A program made the translations under genes and the position numbers. 64,000 nt of DNA from Arenimonas soli (lineage in GTDB: Bacteria > Pseudomonadota > Gammaproteobacteria > Xanthomonadales > Xanthomonadaceae): assembly GCF_014643775.1 (NCBI RefSeq), contig NZ_BMKC01000001.1, positions 124,001 through 188,000 of the forward strand, in the 5' to 3' direction. Numbering within the stretch: position 1 is the stretch's first letter; each line of letters starts with the position of its first letter. Shown here piece by piece: positions 35,698 through 43,626 of this stretch. The notes below the pieces were generated by a model that was not told the DNA's origin, did no database searches, and was given only the letters and a program-made list of their open reading frames with translations.

Positions 35698-37014
35698 TCA
35701 GGCAGCCGCGAAGGCATCCCGGGTCAGGTTCTCCGGCGCGCCGTCGGTGCAGTGCACCTCGTCTTCGATGCGCACGCCGCCCCAGGGCAGCAGCTGTTCG
35801 ACCTTGTCCCAGTTCACGGCCTTGCCTTCCGGGCGGGCCTTTAGCTTGGAAAGCAGGGTCGGGATGAAATACAGCCCTGGCTCGATCGTCACCACCATGC
35901 CGGGCTCGAGCGTGCGGGTCATGCGCAGGAACGGGTGGCCGTCCGGGCGCGGGATGACCTTCCCGTCTTCGTCCGTGAAGCCGGCCACGTCGTGCACCTG
36001 CAGCCCGATCGGGTGGCCCAGGCCATGCGGGAAGAAGGTCGACGTCAGGCCGGTGGCCAGCATCTGCCCCGGGTCCATGTCCACGATGCCCAGCGTGCGC
36101 AGCACGCCGCCCAGGCGCAGGTGGCATTCCAGGTGCAGGTCGCGGTAGTCCGTGCCGGCGCGCACCTTGTCGCACAGGGCCAGTTGCTCGTTGTCCACCG
36201 CGTTCACCAGCGCCGCGAAGTGTTCGTCGCCGTCGCCCCAGGTGCGCGTGATGTCCGATGCATACCCATCGACCTCGGCGCCCGCGTCGATCAGCAGCGA
36301 ACGGTTGCGGCCGGGCGCCTGTGCGTCCTTGTACTGGTAGTGCAGGGTGGCGCCGTGCTGGTTGAGCCCGACGATGCTGTTGTAGGGCGCGTCCAGGTCG
36401 GTATGGCCGGTGGCGGCCAGGTAGGCCGCATGGATACGGGCCTCGGAGGCGCCGGCCTGGAAGGCGGCGCGGGCGGCCAGGTGGCCGGGCACGGCGCGGC
36501 GCTGGGCGGCGCGCATGCGGTCGAGTTCATAGGCCGTCTTCCAGGCGCGGTGGAAGTGCAGATAGTCAATGACGGCTTTCGGGTTGTTGGGCTCGAAGCC
36601 GGGCAGGGCGGCGTCGGCTTCGCCCAGGATCGCGCACTTGCCTGTCGTGGGCAGGTGCTGGCGGGCTTCGGCGGGGTCGCTGATGACACGCACGTCGAAC
36701 TCGTCCACCCAGACGCCTTCGGGCGCGGCCGGCGGCACGTGCCAGTAGTCGTCGGGCTGGAAGTACACGAGCACCGGCTTGCGGCCGGGCGTATAGGCGA
36801 TCCAGCACGAAGGGTGCCGGGTCAGCGGCAGCCAGGCCTTGAAATGGGCGTTGGGCTTGAACGGGTAGGGGCGGTCGTCGAGGAACTCGAACTTCTCGAC
36901 CCCTGATGCAACCAGAAGGTGATCGAATCCACCCTTTTCCAGGGCACGGTCGGCGCGTGCCTTGATTGTCGACAGGTGCGCACGATATAGATGGCCGAGG
37001 TCCTGGTGGGTCAT
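35698..37014 (-). CDS. pepQ: Xaa-Pro dipeptidase (M24B)
   Basis: 438 residues, length as in E. coli PepQ (443). The pita-bread metallopeptidase domain carries metal ligands in LLIDAGAEVDGYASDITRTW (the two Asp), HGLGHPIGLQVHDV (His), LEPGMVVTIEPGLYF (Glu) and VRIEDEVHCTD (Glu). The N-terminal creatinase-like domain (1 to about 150) is present. It splits dipeptides with C-terminal proline in the cytoplasm and may also hydrolyse organophosphates. It diverges from the GGDEF/EAL gene with 71 bases between the starts. Confidence 0.94.
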   Translation of the reverse strand: MTHQDLGHLYRAHLSTIKARADRALEKGGFDHLLVASGVEKFEFLDDRPYPFKPNAHFKAWLPLTRHPSCWIAYTPGRKPVLVYFQPDDYWHVPPAAPEGVWVDEFDVRVISDPAEARQHLPTTGKCAILGEADAALPGFEPNNPKAVIDYLHFHRAWKTAYELDRMRAAQRRAVPGHLAARAAFQAGASEARIHAAYLAATGHTDLDAPYNSIVGLNQHGATLHYQYKDAQAPGRNRSLLIDAGAEVDGYASDITRTWGDGDEHFAALVNAVDNEQLALCDKVRAGTDYRDLHLECHLRLGGVLRTLGIVDMDPGQMLATGLTSTFFPHGLGHPIGLQVHDVAGFTDEDGKVIPRPDGHPFLRMTRTLEPGMVVTIEPGLYFIPTLLSKLKARPEGKAVNWDKVEQLLPWGGVRIEDEVHCTDGAPENLTRDAFAAA

Positions 37015-37085
37015 GGATGGCTTCCGGTTCGGGGGTCAGGACCGGGATTCTGCCGCAAACCAGGGTAGGGACGCAGGAGAGAAGC

Positions 37086-39767
37086 TTGCACGAGCAGCGC
37101 AAAGACGGCGGCTTCCTCGGCCAACCCACGTGGTTGTGGAGCTTCGGCGCGCTGCTGGTCGGCCTGGCGCTTAGCGTGCTGGCGGCCACCCTGCACCACG
37201 ACGCGCTGGAGCGCTCCGACCGGATGCGGCTCGACCGCCTGGCCGAACGCAGCTTCGAGGCCGTGGATGGGCAGCTGCAGACCTGCGGCCTGCTGGTGCG
37301 GGCGGTGCAGGCACTGTTCCTGGCGTCGGACGAAGTCACCGAATCCGAATTCGAGGCCATCTACGCCAACCTGCGGCCACGCGAGCAGTTTCCCAGCCTG
37401 CAGGCGATGGCTTATGCCGAACGCAGCGATCGGCCTTCCGCCGACGCCGAACCCGACGGCCGCGACCATTACCTGACCAACCTGGTGGCGCCCCGTTCTG
37501 GCAACGAAGCCCTGGTGGGGCTGGACGTGGCCACCCAGCCGGCCAATCTGGCGGCGGCGCGTTTCGCGCGCGACGCCGACCGGCCCGTCATGTCGGCCCC
37601 GTTCCAGCTGATCCAGCGCACCGGCATGCCTGGTCCGAACGACGGCGTGACGATCCGGCTGCCGATCTTCAGCGCCGGTCCGCCGCCGCGCGACCTGGCC
37701 GAGCGCCGCAGCCGGGAGATCGGCACGCTGGCCGCTTCGTTCCGGGTCAGCCGCCTGATCGCCGATGCCCTGCCCAGTGAAACCCAGGAACGTTTCCGGA
37801 TCCGCGTGCTGGACGTTACCGACGGGGGCCGGGCGCTGCTGTTCGAGCAGGCCACCCAGGCCGTCGAGCCTGGGGCCGGGCCGGTCCAGGACGCCTACGT
37901 GCACGACCTGGCCTACGGTGGCCGCACCTGGCGCATCGAAGCCGAGCCACTGCCCGACGCCGACCCGGCCACCTGGCTGCCGGCACTGACCTTCGGCATC
38001 GGCGTGCTGGCCAGCCTGCTGCTGGCCAGCCTTGCCTGGTCGATCGCGGGCACCCGGTCCCGGGCGCTGGCCCTGGCCAGCGACATGGCGGCGCAGTACC
38101 GGCAGAGCGAGGCGCGCTTTCGTGCCCTGAACGAACTGCTGCCGGCGCTGGTGATGCTGGCGCGGGCCGACGACACCTCGCTGGTATACGCCAACCAGGC
38201 CTGTCGCGATCGTTTCGGCATCGGGGACGACGCCGGGGCGATCCGCCTTGTCGACCTGGTCGACGACCCGGCCCTGCGCGATCGCATCGCCAGGCTTTCC
38301 GGCTCCCCGGACGGCATCATCAACGAGTCGGCCCAACTGCACGGGCCGGAGCAGTTGCCGTTCTGGGCGACGCTGTCGGTGTCGAACATCGACCTGGGCG
38401 ACGAACCGCACCTGCTGGCCGTGGCCAACGACATCACCGAACTGCGGGTGCTCAGCGAGGAGCTGAGCTACCAGGCCAAGCACGACTCGCTGACCAGCCT
38501 GTACAACCGCCGCGAATTCGAACGCCGCCTGGACGCGGCGATCACCTCGCTCGATGCCGGTGGCCCGCCATGGGCCCTGCTGTACATGGACCTTGACCAG
38601 TTCAAGCTGATCAACGACACCTCCGGCCACTACGCCGGCGACCAGCTGCTGGCGCAGCTGGCGACCCTGCTGCTGGGCATGCTGCCTGAAAATGCCGTGG
38701 TGGCCCGCCTGGGCGGCGATGAGTTCGCGATCCTGGTCGAAGGGGCCAGCGAAAACGAGGCCGTCGTCCTGGCCGAAAGCATCCGCACCGAAATCGACGG
38801 CTATTCCTTTGGCTGGGAGCAGCGCAACTACACCATCAGCGCCAGCATCGGCGTGGTGATGCTGCGCGGCGCCGGGCTCAGCCAGCGCACCTTGCTTGCC
38901 CACGCCGACACTGCCTGCTACATGGCCAAGGAGCGCGGCCGCAATCGCGTGCACCTGTTCTCGGAGGAGGATTCGGAAACCACCCAGCGCCGCAGCGAGA
39001 TGGAGTGGGCCGGCCGCATCCGCCAGGCGCTGGCCGACGGCCGCTTCCTGCTGCATTTCCAGGAACTGGTGCCGCTGTGGGAGGGCGAGCGTTCCGAAGG
39101 CGTGCACATGGAGATGCTTATCCGCCTGCGCGACGAGAAGGGCGCGCTGGTGCCGCCGGGCGCCTTCATTCCCGCGGCCGAACGCTTCGGGCTGATGCCG
39201 GCCATCGACCGCTGGGTGGTCGAAACCACCCTGGCCAACTTCAGCCGCCTGCATCCGTCAGGCAGGCCGATCAGCCTGTGCGCGATCAATCTCTCGGGGC
39301 CGACCTTCGAAGACGCGGCCTTCGCCGATTTCGTGCTCGACGCGATCGACCGCCATGGCGTTTCCCCGCGGCACCTTTGTTTCGAGATCACCGAAACCGC
39401 GGCCGTGAGCAACATGGCCCGGGCGGTGGAGTTCATGCAGCGCCTGCGCGCGGCGGGCTGCAAGTTCTCGCTCGACGACTTTGGTTCGGGCATGGCCTCG
39501 TTCGGCTACCTCAAGAACCTGCCGGTGGACTTCATCAAGATCGACGGCAGCTTCATCCGCAACATCGAAACCGACCCGGTCAGCTATTCGATCGTGCGCG
39601 CGGTCACCGACATCGGCCACCAGCTGGGCCTGCAGGTCATCGGCGAATGGGTGGCCGACGAGCGCGCGCGCGACCTGCTGCGTGGCCTCAGCGTCGACTA
39701 CGCCCAGGGTTTCGCCGTGCACAAGCCCGAGCCGGCGCTGTGTTTCCGGGATCCCCCGCGCGCCTGA
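37086..39767 (+). CDS. CHASE-PAS-GGDEF-EAL c-di-GMP turnover protein
   Basis: 893 residues from TTG 37086, chosen because AGGAG stands exactly six bases upstream; longer frames run into the pepQ start. A transmembrane helix (about 18-38), a periplasmic CHASE domain (about 75-290; FPSLQAMAYAERSDRP), a second helix (about 300-325), a PAS domain (about 345-460), GGDEF (about 470-630) and EAL (about 640-885) follow. ARLGGDEFAIL is intact and there is no RxxD I-site before it. In the EAL part the motif reads EMLIRL, with the Glu kept, and NLSG, EITET, DDFGSG, K in DFIKIDGSFI and GEWV are present, so both activities look possible. Confidence 0.92.
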   Translation: MHEQRKDGGFLGQPTWLWSFGALLVGLALSVLAATLHHDALERSDRMRLDRLAERSFEAVDGQLQTCGLLVRAVQALFLASDEVTESEFEAIYANLRPREQFPSLQAMAYAERSDRPSADAEPDGRDHYLTNLVAPRSGNEALVGLDVATQPANLAAARFARDADRPVMSAPFQLIQRTGMPGPNDGVTIRLPIFSAGPPPRDLAERRSREIGTLAASFRVSRLIADALPSETQERFRIRVLDVTDGGRALLFEQATQAVEPGAGPVQDAYVHDLAYGGRTWRIEAEPLPDADPATWLPALTFGIGVLASLLLASLAWSIAGTRSRALALASDMAAQYRQSEARFRALNELLPALVMLARADDTSLVYANQACRDRFGIGDDAGAIRLVDLVDDPALRDRIARLSGSPDGIINESAQLHGPEQLPFWATLSVSNIDLGDEPHLLAVANDITELRVLSEELSYQAKHDSLTSLYNRREFERRLDAAITSLDAGGPPWALLYMDLDQFKLINDTSGHYAGDQLLAQLATLLLGMLPENAVVARLGGDEFAILVEGASENEAVVLAESIRTEIDGYSFGWEQRNYTISASIGVVMLRGAGLSQRTLLAHADTACYMAKERGRNRVHLFSEEDSETTQRRSEMEWAGRIRQALADGRFLLHFQELVPLWEGERSEGVHMEMLIRLRDEKGALVPPGAFIPAAERFGLMPAIDRWVVETTLANFSRLHPSGRPISLCAINLSGPTFEDAAFADFVLDAIDRHGVSPRHLCFEITETAAVSNMARAVEFMQRLRAAGCKFSLDDFGSGMASFGYLKNLPVDFIKIDGSFIRNIETDPVSYSIVRAVTDIGHQLGLQVIGEWVADERARDLLRGLSVDYAQGFAVHKPEPALCFRDPPRA

Positions 39768-39776
39768 GGCCGGAAA

Positions 39777-40862
39777 TCAGGGACTGGGCGGGGCGGTGCA
39801 GGCGGGTCCGAGGTCCAGCGGCGGTCCCAGCGACACCGGGTCGCGGGCGAGGGTGACCCGGGCGTTCATGGCCACCGTCACCAGCAGTTCGTTTTCGTCG
39901 GTCACCATCAGGGCACAGCCCAGGCCCAGGCGGCGCGCCAGGTCGGCGAAGCCGGACGGGCCGGCGACGAACAGGGCCGAGGCCGCGACGTCGGCGAGCA
40001 CCGGGTCGGTATGCAACACCACGACCGATGCAGCGCCGCGCGCCGGCTGGCCCGTGCGCGGGTCCAGGATGTGGGCCTGCCTGGCGCCGGCGGCGGAATA
40101 GCGGAACTTGTTGTAGTTGCCGGAGCTGAACAGGGATTCGGCGTTGCCCAGCTCGACCGTGCCCATCACGCCGCCGTAGGGGTCGCGCAGGGCCACGCGC
40201 CACGGCGGCGACCCTTTGCCGACCAAGGCGCTGACGTCGCCGCCCAGGTTCACCAGCGCATCGTGCACGCCGTGGCGCTGCAGGGTGGCGACCACCTGGC
40301 TGGCCGCCACGCCTTCGGCCATGGCCGCGAAGTCGAGCTGGGTGCGCGGGTTGTCGGCGCGCAGCTGCCTGCCCTGGATCTGCACGCCGGCTATTCGCGG
40401 GCGGTCCTCGCGCCATGCCGCCAGGACTTCATCGCGCGGGGTCGGGGTCAGGATGGGGTAGGTCGACGTGTGGAAGCCCCAGGCCTCGACCAGGCCCCCG
40501 ATGGCGGGGTCGAACAATCCGTCGGTGGCCTCCGACAGCGGTTTTGCCAGGCGCACCAGTTCAAGCACCGATTCCGGCGCTTCGGCGGCCTGGCCGGCGG
40601 CGAAGGCTTCGTTGATGCGGGTGACGTCCGAGGGCTGCCAGGCATGCCACTCGCGGTGGCGCTGGTTGAGTTCGGCGGAAAGCTCGGCCAGGGCGGCCTG
40701 TGCGGCCTCCGGGTCGGCGCCGCGCAGGCGGATCTCGGCGGTGGCGCCGAACACCAGCAGTTGTTCGACGCGCTCCGGCGGAGGGCTGCAGCCGGCCAGC
40801 ACCAGGCTGGCGGCCAGCAACAGCCAGCCCCGGGGGTCAGACGTACTGGCTGCCGGGGGCAT
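39777..40862 (-). CDS. apbE: ApbE-type FAD:protein FMN transferase, lipoprotein
   Basis: 361 residues. The signal peptide ends in a lipobox, LAASLVLAGCSPP. The ApbE domain is recognisable: FGATAEIRLRG, LSEATDGLFDPAIGGLVEAWGF, VNLGGDVSALV, AHILDPRTGQPARGA and PVLADVAASALFV (the acidic metal site). It transfers FMN to threonine of periplasmic flavoproteins such as NqrC/RnfG. One departure: the usual LDLGGIAKGYA is LDFAAMAEGVA, altering the glycine turn near the FAD pocket. ATG 40862 overlaps the upstream PilZ stop by 26 bases. The flavoprotein target is not in the window. Confidence 0.85.
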   Translation of the reverse strand: MPPAASTSDPRGWLLLAASLVLAGCSPPPERVEQLLVFGATAEIRLRGADPEAAQAALAELSAELNQRHREWHAWQPSDVTRINEAFAAGQAAEAPESVLELVRLAKPLSEATDGLFDPAIGGLVEAWGFHTSTYPILTPTPRDEVLAAWREDRPRIAGVQIQGRQLRADNPRTQLDFAAMAEGVAASQVVATLQRHGVHDALVNLGGDVSALVGKGSPPWRVALRDPYGGVMGTVELGNAESLFSSGNYNKFRYSAAGARQAHILDPRTGQPARGAASVVVLHTDPVLADVAASALFVAGPSGFADLARRLGLGCALMVTDENELLVTVAMNARVTLARDPVSLGPPLDLGPACTAPPSP

Positions 40863-41187
40863 CCACCCACCCGCGGATGAAGGCCACGTCTTCGGGCGCC
40901 ATGTCGATGAAGCGGAAGCCCGTCCAGACCTGGCCCGGTGCGGCGGCTTCGTCCGACCACAGTTCGTGGGAACCGAGTTCGACCGTGCGGGAGTTGCCGG
41001 CGCCGTCGTTGAGGGTGAAGCGAAGCTGGAAAAGGGCGTCGCTGGTCAGGGCTTCGCCCAGGATCAGCAGCATGCCGGTTTCGGAAAGATTGCTCAGCTT
41101 GCCGATCACGTGGCCGGTCATGGTGTCGGTGACATCCACGTCGAAACCGACCTTGCGGCGCTTGGCGCGGCGGTATTCGGTGTTCAT
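40837..41187 (-). CDS. PilZ domain protein (predicted c-di-GMP receptor)
   Basis: 116 residues, a single PilZ domain. The ligand-binding features are present: YRRAKRRKV near residues 5-13 (RxxxR) and LSNLSETGMLL near 35 ([D/N]xSxxG). It should bind c-di-GMP. Its ATG overlaps the stop of the DUF1631 gene (ATGA), and it is followed by apbE with a 26-base overlap. The GGDEF/EAL protein 1 kb away is a plausible source or sink of the ligand. Confidence 0.88.
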   Translation of the reverse strand: MNTEYRRAKRRKVGFDVDVTDTMTGHVIGKLSNLSETGMLLILGEALTSDALFQLRFTLNDGAGNSRTVELGSHELWSDEAAAPGQVWTGFRFIDMAPEDVAFIRGWVDAPGSQYV

Positions 41188-43523
41188 CGCGCGGGGCCCT
41201 CCTTGCCGTTCTTGGGCTGGCCGGCGAAGGAGCGCAGGGCGTTCATCACCGTGCTCCAGGCGCGGTCTATCAGCGTGCCCTTTTCTTCCTCGACGACCTT
41301 CACCTGGCCCTGCGCGATGGCCTTGGCCAGGCCTTCGAGGGTGAGTTCGCCGACCTTCTGGCCGCGATGGTTCACGAACAGGACGTGGCCGGTGACGGTG
41401 GAGAACCAGGACAGGCGGCGGCGGACCTTTTCACCCTGCTGGTTGATCGTGAACTCGAACCAGGTGCCGAAGGGCAGGTGTTTGATCTGTTCGAGCCGGG
41501 CCTGCTCGTCGGGCGACAGGCTGACCTTTTTCTTTTTCTTCGACTCCTGCAGGTCCTCGCCCAGCCGGGCGCGGGCCTTGAGGCGCATGGTGAGTTCGGT
41601 GCGGCTGGCGGCGGAATCGTCATCGGCGGCCGCGGCGCCCTGCGGGTCGACCAGGCGCTGGGCGATCGCCGTGGCTTCTTCGTTGTGGTAACCGACCTGG
41701 GTGAGCGCACCCTGGATGTCCTGCTGCAGCGCGGCGGCTTCTTCGGTCGGGATGCCGGCGGCGGGCCCGGCCTTGGCCACGCTGACCAGGCGTTCGGCGA
41801 TTTCGAGCTGCTGGCGCCAGGCGTCGGAATCCTCGCCCTGGCGCAGCGCGGTGAGCGCCATGACGTCGGTCCAGGCCTGGCTGAGCAGGGTGTGGGTGAA
41901 CCGCGGAAGGTTCTGCTTCTTGAGCATCGCCTCGACCACGGTCGCCGCGCGGTCGCGGGCCAGGGCCAGGCGCTCCTTGCCGCGGGCGGCCTCGACGTGG
42001 CGCTTTTCGGCCACCTCGGCCTTGCGCGACACCGTTTGCAGGTGCGAACTGAGGTCTTCGAGCAGGTTGCTGAAAACGCCCAGGTCGCCGTCGAATTCGC
42101 GCACGGTGCGGTCGACCACCGACTGCATCTTGCCCACCAGCTGCTGGTCGGCGTCGTCCTCGCCCAGCCAGTAGGCGCCGGTTTCGGCGATGGCGTTGAG
42201 CATCTGCCGTGCCGGGTGCTGCTGCTGGGTGAAGAAGGCCTTGTCCTGCAGGGCCACGCGCAGCAGCGGCACCTGCAGCTTCGCCAGCAAATTCGAAGCC
42301 GGGCTGTTGGGCCGCACGTCCTTCATGAGGTGGTCGAAGAGCATGCCGACCAGATCGATCGCGTCGCTGTCCTCTTCCGGAAGCGCCGGCGACTTGCCGT
42401 CGGGCGTTGCCTGCCTGAGCTGGGCCAGCAGGTCCTGCTTGAGGTGGTTGACGGTGCGCACGGTCGGCACGCCGTTGACCATGACCGGTGCCGGCGCCTT
42501 TCCCTGCAGCAGGCCGAGGGCCTCCTGGACCCGGGCCGGTTCGATGACGACCGAATTGCCGGGCACGGAGCGGGAGCCACCCCCGGCGCCGCCCCCGACC
42601 AGCTTGCCCAGCAGCTGGCGCCGTCCGGCCAGCAGGTGCCGCATCTGCTGGAAGCTGTCCTCGCCGGCCGGCGAACCGCCGCCGTGGCCATGGCCTCCGC
42701 CGGTGCCGGCACCGCTGCCGCCACCACTGCGGGCCGTACCGGCCTCGCCGGCGGCGGGCTCGTCGCCCGGACCACCCTTGGCCTTGGCCGGGCCGGTATT
42801 CGTTGCGGTCGGTCGCGCCCGCACCGGCACGTAATGCAGGTTGGGCAGCACGCCGTTGCGCGCCAGGTAGGTGTTGATCGATTCGATGAATGCGCCGTAG
42901 AGCGGCGACAGGTGCCGTTCGAAGGTGCGATAGAGCAGCGCCCGGTGTTCGGTGCTCAGTTCCAGGCATTCGGCCGCCAGGCGCAGCATGCGGCACAGGG
43001 CGTGCGGCCCCACCGGCAGGGTTTCGGCATCGAAGGCGGGTTTGCCCCCGAGCACGCCAAAGCGCTGGCCCAGCAGGTACAGCGGCAGGCTGTTGCGGAC
43101 TTCGATGCGCCCCGACACCTCGGTAAGCACCGAGACTTCGTCCAGTTCGAGGTTGTCGACCAGGGCCAGTTCGCCGGGGCTGAACCGGAAGCCGCCGATC
43201 AGGGTCTTCGGGCCCGCCGCGTCGCGCACGCAGGCCAGTTCGGCCTCGAGCGCGATCAGGAAACGGGGCACCAGGTCGGGACGGGTGCGCTTGACCAGGC
43301 GCTGCGCCTCGAGCCAGCGGGTCTGCACGATGTTGCTGCGCGCCTGTTCGGCGTACTTGAACAGTTGCTGCTCGAATTCGTTGAGCGTACCCACCAGGGT
43401 GCGCTCGATTTCATCGGACGCATACTCGAGGATGCCGCCCAAAAGGCCGCGTACCCGTTCCGGCAATGGCCGCGACGCCAGCGTCGGTGCCGACGCGTGC
43501 GGAGGTGGTGCGGATGCGGGCAT
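41184..43523 (-). CDS. DUF1631 family protein
   Basis: 779 residues from ATG 43523, cytoplasmic by composition. The DUF1631 core covers most of the length (LIALEAELACVRDAAGPKTL, then CLELSTEHRALLYRTFERHL, and SPASNLLAKLQVPLLRVALQ). A Gly/Ala/His-rich linker near 265-300 (GGGSGAGTGGGHGHGGGSP) divides it. The C-terminal 150 residues (LPFGTWFEFTINQQGEKVRR) have a PilZ-like beta look found at the end of this family. The role is unknown; older databases call relatives thymidine phosphorylase, which the sequence does not support. Translational coupling to the PilZ gene points to c-di-GMP signalling. Confidence 0.8.
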   Translation of the reverse strand: MPASAPPPHASAPTLASRPLPERVRGLLGGILEYASDEIERTLVGTLNEFEQQLFKYAEQARSNIVQTRWLEAQRLVKRTRPDLVPRFLIALEAELACVRDAAGPKTLIGGFRFSPGELALVDNLELDEVSVLTEVSGRIEVRNSLPLYLLGQRFGVLGGKPAFDAETLPVGPHALCRMLRLAAECLELSTEHRALLYRTFERHLSPLYGAFIESINTYLARNGVLPNLHYVPVRARPTATNTGPAKAKGGPGDEPAAGEAGTARSGGGSGAGTGGGHGHGGGSPAGEDSFQQMRHLLAGRRQLLGKLVGGGAGGGSRSVPGNSVVIEPARVQEALGLLQGKAPAPVMVNGVPTVRTVNHLKQDLLAQLRQATPDGKSPALPEEDSDAIDLVGMLFDHLMKDVRPNSPASNLLAKLQVPLLRVALQDKAFFTQQQHPARQMLNAIAETGAYWLGEDDADQQLVGKMQSVVDRTVREFDGDLGVFSNLLEDLSSHLQTVSRKAEVAEKRHVEAARGKERLALARDRAATVVEAMLKKQNLPRFTHTLLSQAWTDVMALTALRQGEDSDAWRQQLEIAERLVSVAKAGPAAGIPTEEAAALQQDIQGALTQVGYHNEEATAIAQRLVDPQGAAAADDDSAASRTELTMRLKARARLGEDLQESKKKKKVSLSPDEQARLEQIKHLPFGTWFEFTINQQGEKVRRRLSWFSTVTGHVLFVNHRGQKVGELTLEGLAKAIAQGQVKVVEEEKGTLIDRAWSTVMNALRSFAGQPKNGKEGPAR

Positions 43524-43587
43524 CCGTGTCTCCGAGTGATTCGCCAGCGCGATTCTAGGCACACCCGGGCGCCCGCGCCTAGGGCCG

Positions 43588-43619
43588 GGCCACCCGCGAC
43601 GCCGGCGCCGCGGGTGGCC
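43588..43619 (-). terminator. hairpin downstream of btuB
   Basis: An 11-bp perfect stem GGCCACCCGCG / CGCGGGTGGCC with a 10-nt loop lies eight bases after the btuB stop. No U tract follows, so it is a hairpin of uncertain terminator strength between btuB and the upstream end of the DUF1631 operon. Confidence 0.5.
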
Positions 43620-43626
43620 TCAAGGG

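Noticed and set aside
41184-43523. Thymidine phosphorylase annotation for the DUF1631 protein
   Set aside because: No phosphorylase motif (phosphate or nucleoside site) is visible; the label comes from old database naming of the family.
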